Positions 11,146 to 23,289 of a DNA stretch of 64,000 nt are shown here, one piece after another (the stretch's first letter is position 1; each line of letters starts with the position of its first letter). A program made the position numbers and the translations under genes. This stretch comes from Argyresthia goedartella (Eukaryota > Arthropoda > Insecta > Lepidoptera > Argyresthiidae). The stretch covers positions 15,339,501-15,403,500 of the forward strand of contig OX463807.1 in assembly GCA_949825045.1 (NCBI GenBank), in the 5' to 3' direction. The notes beneath the pieces are model-generated. The model was not told the origin of the DNA and made no database searches. It saw only the letters and a list, made by a program, of their open reading frames with translations.

Positions 11146-12332
11146 TCAATTTTCACCACATAAAAATAGGTAGGTACCTTACTAACATACCCATCTATTT
11201 GTGCCACCCTTGTCATTTTTCCGATTCTCCCCAATCGTATTCTTATTGACCCCAACTGCGGGGAGAATAGGAATTCACCACATTTAGAGCTTTTTTTAAA
11301 AAACTAGCGCATAAATGTAATAAAAGCCTATGGGAATCTATAATCTTAGTCACCAGAATCTTACTTATGATTAGTGGTTTGTAATTGGATTAAAAACCAA
11401 AGAGAAAATCGGCCTGGAAGTTTGAAATTGTTCCTATTCCCCCCGTTTTACTATTAAGTACGAGTAGTAGTTTAGTTAATTTCGGAACAATTTTACTGAA
11501 TGCTTCTTATAAAATTAGATGTGTACGATTTCTTAAAATAATTTATTTATGATTTTTTTATCAATGGTACAAGAATTTAAAGTTGACAAGAATTTAAATC
11601 ACAAATATGTCATGGCGCTATTTGCTTAAAATGATATTTGAAAATTGTAACCGAAAGTTCATATCATGATATTTCGTGTGGCACTAGTTTCGTAAACTTT
11701 TTCTAAAATTAAATTAGAGCGAAAGTTCACTTTTACATTTTTTATCTACATATATATAATGCGTTCAAAAACCGCAAATTACGAATATTAAGCTGGTCGT
11801 ACTTAAATATTATTGTTAGAATACATTTCTTATCATTTGCTTCATAAAAACATCGATTTCGATATTCTTATTACATTCAATTTTCGATCATCTCTGAAAA
11901 ACAAACATCATCTCGACTGATATTAGAATTGAGCTCAAATTTAATTACTTTGTTTTTCAGAGTGTTCGAAATTTGAATTTAGTCAAGGTAGTCAGCCCTA
12001 AATATCGTCCTTCGCTAGATGGAACAGATCTTCGACGCCAGCCATACCGGTCCATTTACGTATGTTCGAGAGCCACGATGTCCTTCTTCCGACGCTCCGT
12101 TTCCCTTACCTTTCCCATCCCACTTGAAACAGTTGATATCGTAAGTGTCGAAGAACAATTTTTCTTCTCTTGATGGTGGTCATGAGTTCTTGGGATTTGT
12201 CAGCTCGTCTCAGAACTGAATGAAATAAGAACATCGAAATAGATTCGATCGATTTTGATTACGTTACACGTTCCTCAACCGTTAAACTTTATCTGATCGG
12301 AATTCGGTCCTTCAATATTACATTTAAGTACA

Positions 12333-12366
12333 CACTAAAGGCTCACGCACGTGTGAGCCTTTAGTG
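12333..12366. repeat. Perfect 14-bp hairpin
   Basis: cactaaaggctcac (12333-12346) pairs with gtgagcctttagtg (12353-12366) across a 6-base loop. Confidence 0.95.
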
Positions 12367-12560
12367 GTCCTGTTTTTCTTTTTTAAGTTATGGAGCCCTA
12401 GAATACATGTCGTTATGTCTGTTTTTTTTTGTACAAGAAACCTTATTATATAATTCCGATTTCAATAATATTTAAAAATCAACCAATCAGCCTTCTTGTG
12501 TACTAGCAAGTTGCCCGCGGCTTAGCAAAAATGGACACTCCATACAAACCTTTCCTTTCC

Positions 12561-12608
12561 TCCTCCTCGTACCCCTCTGTATTCAAACACAGAGGGGTAC
12601 GAGGAGGA
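12561..12608. repeat. Perfect 20-bp hairpin
   Basis: Arms 12561-12580 and 12589-12608 are exact reverse complements with an 8-base loop. Confidence 0.95.
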
Positions 12609-12703
12609 CGAGAGGAGAGTTAGCGCGATAGGAGGTTTAAAGCGATACTTATAACAAACCTTAACATGATTAAAATATGATCGTTGATTTCGCAGCCTAT
12701 CAC

Positions 12704-12840
12704 ATGGCTGTGGTGGCGCAGTTCTTTTGATATCGGTTTCACAATCTTAGGGTTCTGAGTTCGAATCCACGTTCGGACGTGGGGCGGGGAAGCGGGCAGG
12801 GCGAGCCAGGTGCCAAGTTAACTCGCGCGTGTCATACAAG
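12704..12840 (+). repeat. tRNA-derived SINE head
   Basis: tggtggcgcagttct (A box, 12711-12725) and gagttcgaatcc (B box, 12757-12768) are at tRNA spacing. The acceptor and anticodon stems do not fold, so this is a Pol III SINE promoter and not a tRNA gene. Confidence 0.6.
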
Positions 12841-13989
12841 CCTGTCATAACATACGTCTGTGCTGCCCGAATATGGAAATATCGAATTTCAATAGTTTGC
12901 AAATCGAGTGTATGTAAATTTTTCAGCAGAATATTTTTCGAAAAAACTTAGTTCGTGAAACTTCGGCAGCTGTCAATATGACGCGCTCCGTGGAATAGTT
13001 AGCTACAAATATGGAACTCCGAATGCACTGAATCCGAAAGTTGTAATCGGGTAAATTAGTTTTACCAGTAAAAGTCAGGCTGACTCTATGCGCATGAATC
13101 AATCACTGGTTTTTATCAAGTAAGCCATGGCTAGTATTAACATCTAACGATAACTACCTAAACACACAGGGGTTGTTTTTAGTCCACTACACGAGCAGAT
13201 GCCCGCTCATTGCGTAGTTACCCGGACATAGCAGGGAGGTCTGACTCCTGGGCATGGGTAATTTTATTTTACCCACTCCAAAAAAAATATTTTCTATAAA
13301 TAATACTATAATAATGTGAGTATTTTTCGTTACAAGTGCTTTCGTCGAAGAACGTCGAGTCTAGCTATGATGATTTTGCAGCTACAAGGCAAATATTAGT
13401 TTTTTGTATGCGAATTCCTTACGTGTACTTAAATGTATATTTAGTATATTTACTTCACAGTACACCTGAGATATAAATAACACTGTGCCACGATGAGCTT
13501 TCCCCCTGTCATGCTACAAGGGGTATTGAATAACTGGATAAAGTGCGTTTCAGCTTTAAATTCCCTTCGCCGTTAAGTAGCCTTTATTGCGTAACTGTCA
13601 ACTGTCACGAAAAATTGGGCAAACGCAATATCCGGTTGCCAGATTTACATTACAATTCCCCGCTCTCATAAAAAGGGTAGCAGGTACCTAGAGGTTAGCT
13701 GCACTGTAACTCGTCACAACACGAAAGACGTAAATTATACACAAATTATAACTACGAATTTCGGCATCGTACATGAACATTTTATCATTTTAAGTACGAG
13801 TCAGTTTTGATATTTTCTCCCTAACTTTTGGGTAATACATTTACCAAAAGCCAGCAGCAATGGCTTCATTGTTACGGAATTTGAGGCAGATTTACATTGA
13901 TCCAGTATGACAACAAACATGTTTCCAATACAATCCAGTACAGCGCCTGTATCCAGCGCTGGATGGGAAACACGCTACACGTTGTGGAC
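12841..13989. other. No gene seen
   Basis: Unique-looking AT-rich sequence without a supported ORF, repeat or RNA. Confidence 0.5.
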
Positions 13990-14350
13990 GACCTCTGTGA
14001 CGCTGCGGTTGAGGCTCCGCCTACCATGCGAGAGGTCCCGGGATCGTGCCCCGGCTGGGGATAAAGTAAAAAAAACTCCAGGTATTGGATGTTTGTGTGT
14101 GTGATGTCGTTGTTTCTGGTTCACACAGAAGCAATGTATGTGCCTGTTTAGTAATGTTTATGTTTATTTTGTCCCAGCTGTGCCCTGGGGTGGCCGTTGG
14201 GATGATGTTGTTATAATAGTTTATCAATACGTCATCAAACCCATCCTTAACTTGGTAAGAAATCCTCACACAACCAATTTCGGGTTCATCGCGTAGACGT
14301 GTCCGTATTTCACTTGTGAACTGACCTGAACCAAAGTAATGATTATGATA
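13990..14350 (+). repeat. tRNA-derived SINE
   Basis: ctctgtgacgctgcggt (A-box-like, 13993-14009) and gtcccgggatcgtgcccc (B box, 14035-14052) form a tRNA-like head. The following about 290 bp may be the SINE body: it includes cacacagaagcaatg and a block open on the minus strand at 14021-14359. No other copy lies in this window, so the 3' limit is a guess. Confidence 0.5.
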
Positions 14351-15974
14351 AACAATCACTTAATACAAAGGATGTTGTTATTAATAACGCTAATCAAAAG
14401 TATAGACAAAGAAAACGCTATTTACCCATTTTCCGGTACAGGAAACAAACGCGTAGTTCCACACTCGCCATAATCATCCTTGCTACACAGATGATAAGGA
14501 CTATGATTTTCTTTAGTTTTTGCTCATCAGCTGTGAACGTGTCCATCCATCCGGCAAATATGAGTGTCTCAGTGTATTCAGGATAGTTAATTACATGAAT
14601 AGGAAGCGAATCTTGGACTGATGAAAGAGCTTATTTATGATTAATTGCTGCGACGAGAAAATGATAATAATGAAGGAGTGCCCTGTTTTAATTAAATCTT
14701 TAAATCGTAGCTAATGGCTTTGGAGAACAATAGTCAGATTAGTATCTTATAAGTACTTAATTGATATTTATGCATGACTACCTTGAGCCCACATATTCGT
14801 CTGCATGGACTTAGGAATTATCTATTATCGGGCCGAAAAGATACGTATATAACAATTACATTAATCAAGATTTAAAACTATAATAGTGTTTACTTAATAG
14901 AAATCCGCCCGGCCGTTTCTGCGTGATTGATCATTGTGGACTTGTCTATGGCGAGGTTTGAACATTCCGAATTCCACTTACAATAATGTGGTAATCGATT
15001 ATCCCCAATTTGGGGTTATTCCTAAACTAAAGTCACCTGTTTTATCAACGACGAAGGAGTTTCTGGAATGTTGCTACATCTACGGTATTACTCGTAAGTT
15101 CTCCTCGTAGTAATTCCTTTGCAATTAATCAGCATTGTAGCAAGCACAATGTATCGCATTGGTACCCCTGCCATGGAGAAATGACAATAGAATATGCAGC
15201 ACACGTTGGCGATATCCCCCTGAAAACATAGATCAATGCCACAGCTACCGAAACAAAAAAAGACAATCTATCCAGCCAGCGTGCAATATTCGGCGATTAA
15301 ATTTACGTGTGTATCAACACACATGGCCATTCAAAGCTATGGCTGTGTCTACGCGACATGATTAATGACATCATTTATTCCAGTTGTGTATCCGTCCACT
15401 GAGCTGGCAGAGTACGCACTACCCCGAATTCTGGAGGCGGGCGTCAAAACTAACTAACGAACTACACTGAAAGCTTTGAATCCGACGCCCGTGTGCGGTT
15501 GACAGAGGACGCAACGACACGGTTCCGACGGCAAACCGCACGACACATGATATCGTTTCCACGCTTATGCAGGTAAGCAATACGTCAAACCAATCAAATT
15601 ATTCATTCTCCAAAAAGATACATGTGACAAAGAAGGCCCAGTGTGTGTCTTTAGGCAGATTATCTACCTATATTTCCCTTTTGGCATGTGAGATAATATA
15701 GCGACGCTTTTTAAATTTTCTTACGATATCGTTTTTAAACTCGTTTTATTAATCAGTTTAGACGTGCCGCCTCTGGAATCGGTTTGCTGTGTCCGCACTG
15801 TGATGTATTAATCTAGTTCGGTAACAAATTGAACATGAGAACGGGTGGAGACTGCCCGGGCACCGCAGTTTGGACAATGTTGTTGTAGTGTTCGATGCGC
15901 TGGTTGCCAACAGCTATTGTAAATCTCAAAATAGCAACAGTGTTACGGAGAACTGGGTATGAAGGCTCACGTAC
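14351..15974. other. No gene seen
   Basis: AT-rich intergenic sequence. Short open frames (e.g. 15159-15365) show no domain or codon pattern I would trust. Confidence 0.5.
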
Positions 15975-16140
15975 GCTATAGCCGGTTGCAGACCGAAAGC
16001 TAAGCTAACTTAGTTTAAAGCTTAGTAGCTCTCACAGCAAAAGCAGTTTTTCATACACATACAGGCATGAAAAACTGCGTCAGCTATGCGAGTTAACTAG
16101 ACTAAGTTAGCTTGGCTTTCGGTCTACGTCTGGCTAAACA
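15975..16140. mobile_element. MITE with ~40-bp imperfect terminal inverted repeats
   Basis: The left end (tatagccgg...cagaccgaaagctaagct, 15977-16014) matches the reverse complement of the right end (16100-16138). An inner hairpin (gcagtttttcat / atgaaaaactgc, about 16040-16078) makes the whole 165 bp fold back. Confidence 0.7.
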
Positions 16141-16269
16141 ATTGTACATTATTATGTACACTAACTTTTGCGCCAATAAAACAATAAAAGTTTGTAATAT
16201 ACCTACGCAATGTTACGTTTATTTTTTTAAAGGAAGGTAGCTTAAAATAATTATATTCAGTCGTTACAA

Positions 16270-16440
16270 AGAACAGATTCATATTCATATTCATATTCTT
16301 CATTGCACAGATAATATAAAGATACAGACAGTTAAATGTTAAAAGCAAAGGCAAGCTTATCTCTAAAAAGAGATTTCTTCCAGCAAACCTAGGCAAGAGA
16401 ATAACTAGCAAAAGGAGCTAGGAGAGTTCATGATACAGGA
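16270..16440 (-). mobile_element. LINE 3' end with (GAATAT)n tail, 5'-truncated
   Basis: On the minus strand the block gaagaaatctctttttagag, then ataagcttgcctttgc, matches the 3' UTR at 2005-2060. It is followed by gcaatgaa and an (ATATGA)n tail at 16277-16300. This is a dead-on-arrival LINE fragment of the same 3'-end family as the element at the window start. Confidence 0.7.
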
Positions 16441-16981
16441 AAGTCCTAGTTCGCAATAAAACTCTAAACATACGTACGAAAATTACTTTTAAAATATATA
16501 TAAACTACACCAAATATAAAATTAAGAGCACCGGGCGACGTTAGCGGGAATAAGTGCGCATATGTACAGGTATTGAAAAGTGACTACTGCGCATTCAAGT
16601 TAATAACATAGTTAAGCATAAGTTTTTATGGTTTCCCATGTAAATTTTACTCTGTATGACGGAACACTCAACAGTGGTGACATCTGAAATGAGAAATAGG
16701 TAGTTTTAAAGGCCATTGGAAATGACGTGTAGGGTATAAGTGGGTGGTACATTACAAATATTGGGTAAGTATCAAAAAGCTTGTAAATCAGAAAATAAAA
16801 ACTAGTAATTTTGCAGTTTATATGTATTTTTAAAAAATCAGCCTTAGTATTCATTTAAAAATTAAATACTCAGAATGAACAACATTAGATAGGTACTAGT
16901 TTGATTGGATATAGGTTAGGCATCTATCAATTAAAATAGGCATTAAACAATCTTGTTGAGATCCTATTTCCCGTTGGGTAG
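16441..16981. other. No gene seen
   Basis: AT-rich flank of the Hsp20 pseudogene; nothing supportable. Confidence 0.5.
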
Positions 16982-17524
16982 TCAGTCAATTTGAGAGTGA
17001 TCCTTTATCTCTTTTCTGACGGGCCCGGTCTGCGCTATCGGTACCGCCCGCCCGCCCGCCCTTGACGGCTTCTGGAAGCTTCCTCGGCGCCACCACAGTC
17101 AGCACTCCGTCAGACGACAGCCTGGACTCGACCGTCGCCGCGTCGCAGCCCTCCGGCAAGGCCTAGCGTCTGCTAAACTGCCGCGAGATGTATCCGTGCT
17201 CGTCTTTCTTCTCCTCGTGCTTTCCCTCCACAACAACATACCCGTCAGGGGTCTTCACAGATATCTCTTCGGGAGTGAAGTGCTGCACGTCCAGGTTGAC
17301 TTGGAACTTGTCTTTGTCGGACTTGAGCTGGAGCCGACGTCCCGCAGAGCCGCTGCCATGTAGCGCCAGGGCCGGTAGTAGTCCCGAAACAGCATGGGGT
17401 GCAGTTGCGGGGCGGATGTGACCATGAAGAAGTCGTCTGGGGTCAGCGCCAAACCGAAGTGCTGGTCCAGGAGACGGCGCGGGCGCTCCGCCTCGTAGTC
17501 GAACAGGAATGGTAGCAAAGACAT
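16982..17524 (-). pseudogene. Small heat-shock protein (Hsp20/alpha-crystallin), intronless, three lesions
   Basis: Family role: an ATP-independent chaperone that holds unfolding proteins in the cytosol. The start (17522-17524) opens with the lepidopteran-type N-terminus MSLLPFLFDYE, then R-P-R-R-L-L-D-Q-H-F-G-L-A-L-T-P and Y-Y-R-P-W-R. The alpha-crystallin domain follows (Q-V-N-L-D-V-Q-H-F, E-E-I-S-V-K, G-K-H-E-E-K-K-D-E-H-G), then the A-P-R-K tail and a C-terminal I-A-Q-T-G-P-V. Full length would be about 180 residues, normal for the family. Lesions: a 1-base deletion near 17325 (after DVGSS), TAC to TAG in the RRYALPEG motif (about 17164-17166), and a 4-base expansion of a GGGC run near 17045. 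Three independent lesions argue for a true pseudogene, although the GC-run change could be sequencing error. Lack of introns is normal for these genes, so it may be a tandem-duplicate relic or a retrocopy. Confidence 0.88.
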
Positions 17525-17699
17525 TCTTGAAAACTTGAATTCAGTAACTTGATAAGGCCTGTAGTCGATGCAGATTTGGTAACTCGCTTCGATCTTCTCT
17601 TTAGCGCTTCAGTATATTTCTGATGCTGGCAACATTGAACTACTATTACTAGCGTATGGAACCGACACCGCGAACCATTTCTTTGCGCCATTACCTAAC

Positions 17700-18125
17700 G
17701 TTATTCCCTTTAGTCTAGTTAGTCCCCAGAGGGGGGACAGTCCTTCAGAAAGGGAAATATAAAAAGAAAGAGGCGCCATCTGTTAGTTAAAGTAAAAGCC
17801 AGTTTCTTTCTCTAGTCAACAGATGCCTCTGTACAGAAATTTAAATAATTATTTTAAGATTGTGGTGTTGTAAAGAAGCGCGGATATATTTATTTACATA
17901 TAATTATGAACAATAAATATTTCAAGGGGGGCCGAGGTGGTTTAAAATCGTGGTTTGGGCAAAAGGCAGTATATATTTTTTCATATGGTAACCCCAAAAT
18001 ACACTTTATTATTTTTGCTGGCAACAATATCCTGACACTTGAAAATAATCACAAGTCAAGTTGTTTTTGGTTGCAACAATGTGATTATTATGTTAATTGT
18101 GCAACAAAATAACACAAAATAACTA
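17700..18125. other. No gene seen
   Basis: Upstream flank of the Hsp20 pseudogene; low-complexity AT-rich sequence. Confidence 0.5.
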
Positions 18126-18208
18126 TACTACGCGACCATTACAATTAGGCGCACCTTGCAGTACTATACGTACTGCAAGGTGCGCCTAATTGTAATGGTC
18201 GCGTAGTA
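18126..18208. repeat. Perfect 39-bp hairpin
   Basis: Arms 18126-18164 and 18170-18208 are exact reverse complements around a 5-base loop (tatac). It is the longest perfect hairpin in the window. Confidence 0.96.
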
Positions 18209-21200
18209 CTGGAAAATACCTAGGTAGGTAACGAGATATGGATACATACCTATCTATACGTATGGATATATAAAATCGAATCTACTTTAAAAACGAGATG
18301 GCGCTTCAACCTTGTCATGCATAAAAGTCCCGGGAGAGGGCACTCTATTTCATATTACTACTTATATTGCTCTGTGTTAGTCCCTCGCCAGCGCTCATAG
18401 CGACCGCATGCGGGTATTGTGACTAAAAACAGTTCAAAAATGCCTCTTGCGTAAAAATGCGACTACTACGAAGAAAAAAGATAGTGGCGTGACGTATCAT
18501 CAGTAAGTAAGCAAAATATCAACTAGAATAATCCAAAACTAATTTTGAACATTATTTTCTACTGTACCTGTACCCGACTTTTGTATGAAAACCATAGAAT
18601 ATGAAAACTGAACCGTACAGATAAGACACGTAGGTACTAATGGTGATACGAGAGAGCACTTCACAAATACATATGTGGAAAATGATGAATGTGGTATATA
18701 TTGGTAGAGGACTCCTAAACTAACAAAACATGTTTGGTAATATTATAACACGACTGCCCCCAAAAATGCAGTGTACTGTTTTCAGGGTTCATGTGGGTAT
18801 TTTTCTTAATTCCACCACAAATTCTTAAAGCCTGAACCGATTTCGAAGTGTGTGTTATCGCTAGGATCTAGCATGCTAAGTGGAGAAGGCTATGAATATA
18901 TATAATATAAGGTGTAAAAATAATTTACTTTTCAGTTCATTTTGAAATTATGGCAGTCGCGTTTTTTTATATTTTTGATTTGATTTATAACCTAATTTTT
19001 GTAGGGTGCTAATATGAATTTGGGGAATATTATGCATTCCAAGGTGGCGGTTGCGAAAATTTTTTAATAATGATATGGGTATGATAATAAATGAAATATG
19101 ATAATAAAGTTTTATAAAATAGCAATGATGGATTTTTATTCCACTTCGTTTATTTCGTTAACCCTTTACCAGACCTTGATCATGCAGATTTTACATTGGT
19201 TTTCGCATAAATTAACAAGCTATAACTTCAAATTAAAATGTTTAGATAGATAACAATAACACATAGCTAATGCGAAAGCGCAAGTCATCTACATAAACCT
19301 TTATTTGAATCTCGGTTACAATTAATACTTAGATCGGTACATTTTGTAATAGACTGCACTCAATCAAATGAAGTTTTGTAGGTATAAAAGCGGTGTCACT
19401 TCTGCGGTGTGTAATCTACAGGGACGACACGTCGAGCTCGCGGCCCCGCCCCGCTTGTGATCTAGTTGCGACCATGTTGCGACACGTTTTTGGTTCGAGA
19501 CAGCGTCTCTATAGTATTGGTAGCTCAATGGCTGGCAATTAATACCGCCGTTACGTGAATAGAGATTTATAGAAATGTGTGGAAAATTCTCGAATGGTAG
19601 CGCCATCTGTTATTGAGTAGTGGGATATACAGCGTCAGGGAATCACAACAATGTGGATGGTAATGAGAGATATACAAAACGTAAATTGAATCTTACGAGA
19701 ATCTTGAAAAACTCATATCCTTGTCAAAATACCTAACTTACTCGTAAAAAAATAAAGCTTATAAAAATAAATGTGATAATGTTAACCATTCGACGCTCCA
19801 TTGATCGATATGCTATTTTAGGGAGTCTGGAGTCGATGTCGTAATTTCCAAAACAACACGACAAAATGAAGGTTAAAAATTTTCACCTTTTTCTATAATC
19901 TAATATTTTCTTTTATAAAATAATTTAGCTGTCCTAGCGATAACGAAGTAAATACACATTTTATATTCATATTCTTTTTATTTACATATGTAAAATAGCC
20001 AAAAATAAAAAATAAATTGGTTTTTACCGACCATTTAGTTTATATGCTCTGCTTACATAACCTATGCAGTGATTTACTAGCTCGTTCAACTACTCGATAA
20101 TAGATGGCGCCACCACTCATGAATTTTCCAGACATCTCTAGAGTACTCTAGTCACTCTATCGCACGACAAGTGGCTGTACTTCCACTACAGCACAGAATA
20201 TCAGAAAATAGTTAGAATAGAAGCGCTCAAGTGAAGATTGAAAAGAATACCTTATCCATCGATATAAATTTAAGGATCCGCCTTCTCGAACTAAACTTCT
20301 TACAGTTGTGACGACTAAAAAATTGCGCCCCTGTCGGAATTTGTTGGCACCAAGTCGTTACGAAAAATTGTAACGGCGTCACGTTCTGTAAATTTTCAGA
20401 AACTTATCTTACTTACTTATCTTTGAATTCAAATATACGAAATTTATTGTTTGCAGAAATTGCTTTTTGAAAGCCAGCCTTGATAAATGCACGGGAATTT
20501 AGTACGTCGAATAATTATTCTGTAATAAATTCAACCGTGGGTCCGATAAATAAAAATATTACGTTAGATTAGGTATATGAATCTCCCCATTCCACTTTTA
20601 ATTAATTTAATTTGAAACCGAACATTTTAATTTCTGCTGAGTTCCAATTACTTAGAATCTGGGAAATAAAAAAAACTATTATAGCGAGTGGTGCCATCTC
20701 TCGGTACCCTCGGTCAACCCGGGGCCTACCACCCCGACGTTTCTCGCCTTCGGGACTTTTCGGCGGTGTTCGGGAGTCTTTGTGTGCGCACGCCCCCGCT
20801 CCCGCCAGAACAGTGTACGGTACGGTACGGTAGACTTGTTTAAAGACTGGATGCGTGCTTACCCGAGGATTCCCTTGCGCCGTCAAATCGTCCAGTGTAT
20901 TTGTGAAACTGTCTTGTCTTTGTGCCCGAACTGTATAACCCGTGTTGTAACGTCACGTACAGACAATTACAAGAATTTAAACGGAGAGAACTCTTTCCTG
21001 TCCCACACGCACACGCCACATCTGAGGAATTACCTCGAACCCCATAGCCTAGGTGACGCATCCATGCCACCAAACGCTATACTATTTCTAAGATGAAAGG
21101 ACGTCGTACGGTGGATCTTATTTTTGAGTTCAGAGCCACCTAATTTTTTTAAAGTTGGAATTTCAATCGTTTTTTTTGTAGAACAGATATCACTTACACA

Positions 21201-21605
21201 AACAGGTGTATAGTTTGTCTAGGTAATACCTGTCCTAAAAAAATTACCATGATCAAAATTCTGACTTTAAAAATTAAGGTATCTGTGGTTCAGTACATAG
21301 TTACTTCAGTCGGATAGTAGATTTTCCGTCGAGGAATTTTTCGAGAACAACATTAATGAGTATAATATTAATTTAAAGCCAATAGTAACTACATGTATGT
21401 AATTGTAAATAATTTTAATTACTTGTAATACGTCACTCTTGTTTTGTCGCATCCTATTTTTACAAAAAACACCTACTATTTACAATGTTTTACGTCGCAG
21501 GACACCATTTTAGTTAATGATTTTAGTATATGCTACAGATACCACAGACCACAGAGATATAATAAGATACTACGTATCCACAGACATATAACCGATACAT
21601 CAATC
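18209..21605. other. No gene seen; CpG-rich patch at 20690-21000
   Basis: Mostly AT-rich. At 20690-21000 the sequence becomes GC- and CpG-rich, with a short ACGGT repeat (20816-20833). Overlapping short open frames there have no recognisable domain. It may be a promoter-like or 5' end fragment. Confidence 0.35.
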
Positions 21606-21857
21606 AGCAGCCTTATGGCGTACCTCTCTGAAGTTCATAGCGTGTGTCTATGGTTCATCTCATGCTGGTACAATTTCATCGATTGCGGGGTATCACCGAA
21701 GGTTTCTAGGTTTCATTCAATGAGCTTGGGTTTGGCCTCCATTATGATGCTATTTGCGTGATACCAATTTGACAGATGAAGCTGGTGCAAGGTGTCAAAC
21801 GTAAAAGTCTATATGAAGTTCATAGCTCAGACGACTTACGCCATAAGGCTGCTGTTG
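21606..21857. mobile_element. Inverted-repeat (MITE-like) element
   Basis: cagcagccttatggcgta (about 21606-21623) and gaagttcatag (21632-21643) recur in reverse complement at about 21839-21856 and 21813-21823. About 250 bp in all, non-coding. Confidence 0.55.
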
Positions 21858-23263
21858 TCACAGTCTGAGCCACGTCGTATATAACAAGGTACTCTGTGGC
21901 CACGTCTGAGCGCGACTGATGAGTGAAAACAGTTCACACCAGGGTGCATTCACTCAGTAGAAACACTTCCTCATACAAATTCTGCTTTAGAATTAGTTCT
22001 TTCATTCCTCCCTAGAGGTAGTGAATCAGGCTGAAAGAAAAGTATCCAGAGCCGCAAAATAAAAAATAATAAAAAGAGCTAGTGATTACAATCCATTCTA
22101 CGCACATTTATAAGTCAAAATATTTTTTATACAAAACATATGAGATATTTACAAATATATTTCAACAGAAATATAGCTGGATTGAATGAAAAAAACTTGT
22201 TTGCTGCAGTCTGGTGATTGTTAATATTTTTATTAAAAGATGTATCCGTAGCATACTCTTAAGTTCGACTGTAACGAAACTCCGGTTGTCATGTCACTTT
22301 GATTAATTGGGCTTCTCTGTGATTTTGTGAATTTGCATCATCTGCATTGCCCCTGGACCTGGATTTTGTACATCGACAACTATAGTAAAGTATAGGTAAC
22401 TAAATATCTACAGTAATCATTGAATTTAAATTTGATAAATATCGGCGGCGTCCGTGGTCTAGTGGTCAAACGCTCGCTTCTCCGCTGACCATTGAGATAA
22501 GTTTATCAACAATAGTCACATCGTCACACGTCACATCTTTTCCCATATGCCATGACAGAGGCACAATGCCATGTAAAAAAAAGCTGTAAAAAATTTGCTG
22601 TTAACAAAGAACTTATTTTGGGGTCTAAATATGTTCATCCAAATTCTTTACAAAAGTTGTTATTTTGGTGAAACGGCTTATCCTAGGCTTTTGCAATTCG
22701 GTGTAGCGATATTATTGAGTATGATGTTTCGTTAGCTGTCTCTCCTCCAACTTTGCATTGTTTTTTTAGGGAGATATTGAGCCATTTAGGTGTTTTAAAG
22801 ATTTTCCAAAAACTCCGCGTGATAATTGAAAAAAGTAATTCTACACTATTTAAATTACCACCAATATTAACGTAGCTGGCAAGATTTGTGTGTTCAGTAG
22901 TTTTCTCAAACCAGCATTTTGGTCAAACGTGATCCTAGCAGGAAATGGAATATCTCTGAAACCCGTGGACACACAAAATTGGCTGTTCCGTCCATTTACC
23001 ATTCACACACTAAATAGGTACTAGTGGCCCTGTGGGCAGTAGACCTCGCTAACAGGGGGGACTGTGAACCAATTTATAGGTAAGTATTTTAGATTCAATC
23101 AAAATCAGGTAGTAAAGAAGCTGCACCAATAACTTTGTAAACTAAATTTTGCGATTTAAAATACAATCTATTGACTTTTGACGAAAATAGTTATAGTCTA
23201 TTTCACTCACTCTCATGGTCTGTATAGATCCTCTTTACTAATCCGTCTGCGTAATTCCAAATT
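21858..23263 (+). other. No gene; tRNA-like SINE fragment at 22445-22480
   Basis: tccgtggtctagtggtcaaa (22449-22468) is a clear tRNA A-box region with no B box following, so it is a truncated SINE head. The rest holds nothing supportable. Confidence 0.45.
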
Positions 23264-23281
23264 CTGTGTATGAGTCAACGA
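23264..23281 (+). repeat. Flanking copy of the tgtgtatgagtcaac motif
   Basis: attctgtgtatgagtcaac precedes the array. The same motif forms both arms of the hairpin at 23901-23944 beyond the array. Confidence 0.7.
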
Positions 23282-23289
23282 TGCAGATG

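Larger units (their letters stand above)
7902..11451 (+). mobile_element. pogo/Tigger-like DNA transposon
   Basis: The terminal inverted repeats are about 21-23 bp: ccctaaaacgggggatatag from 7902 and, in reverse complement, gtaaaacggggggaatagga ending at 11451. Both sit directly against a TA dinucleotide (7900-7901 and 11452-11453), the target duplication expected for Tc1/mariner-pogo elements. Subterminal copies of the aataggaa motif recur near 7933, 8305 and 11265. The only coding content is a broken DDE transposase of the CENP-B/jerky type. Length is about 3.55 kb, within range for an autonomous element. Confidence 0.85.
11454..12703. other. AT-rich region without a gene; two hairpins
   Basis: No coding signal. 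Contains perfect hairpins at 12333-12366 and 12561-12608, and at 12510-12530 a gttgcccgcggctt motif seen at LINE ends in Lepidoptera. Confidence 0.6.

Noticed and set aside
12704..12775. A functional tRNA gene.
   Set aside because: A and B boxes are present, but acceptor and anticodon stems do not pair; a SINE head is more likely. The same applies to 13990-14055 and 22445-22480.
17521..17560. Heat-shock elements upstream of the Hsp20 pseudogene.
   Set aside because: A TTC-nn-GAA pattern exists, but it overlaps the start codon, so it is not a convincing promoter element.
20602..21096. A protein gene in the CpG-rich patch.
   Set aside because: Overlapping short frames on both strands, none with a recognisable motif; most likely a composition effect.
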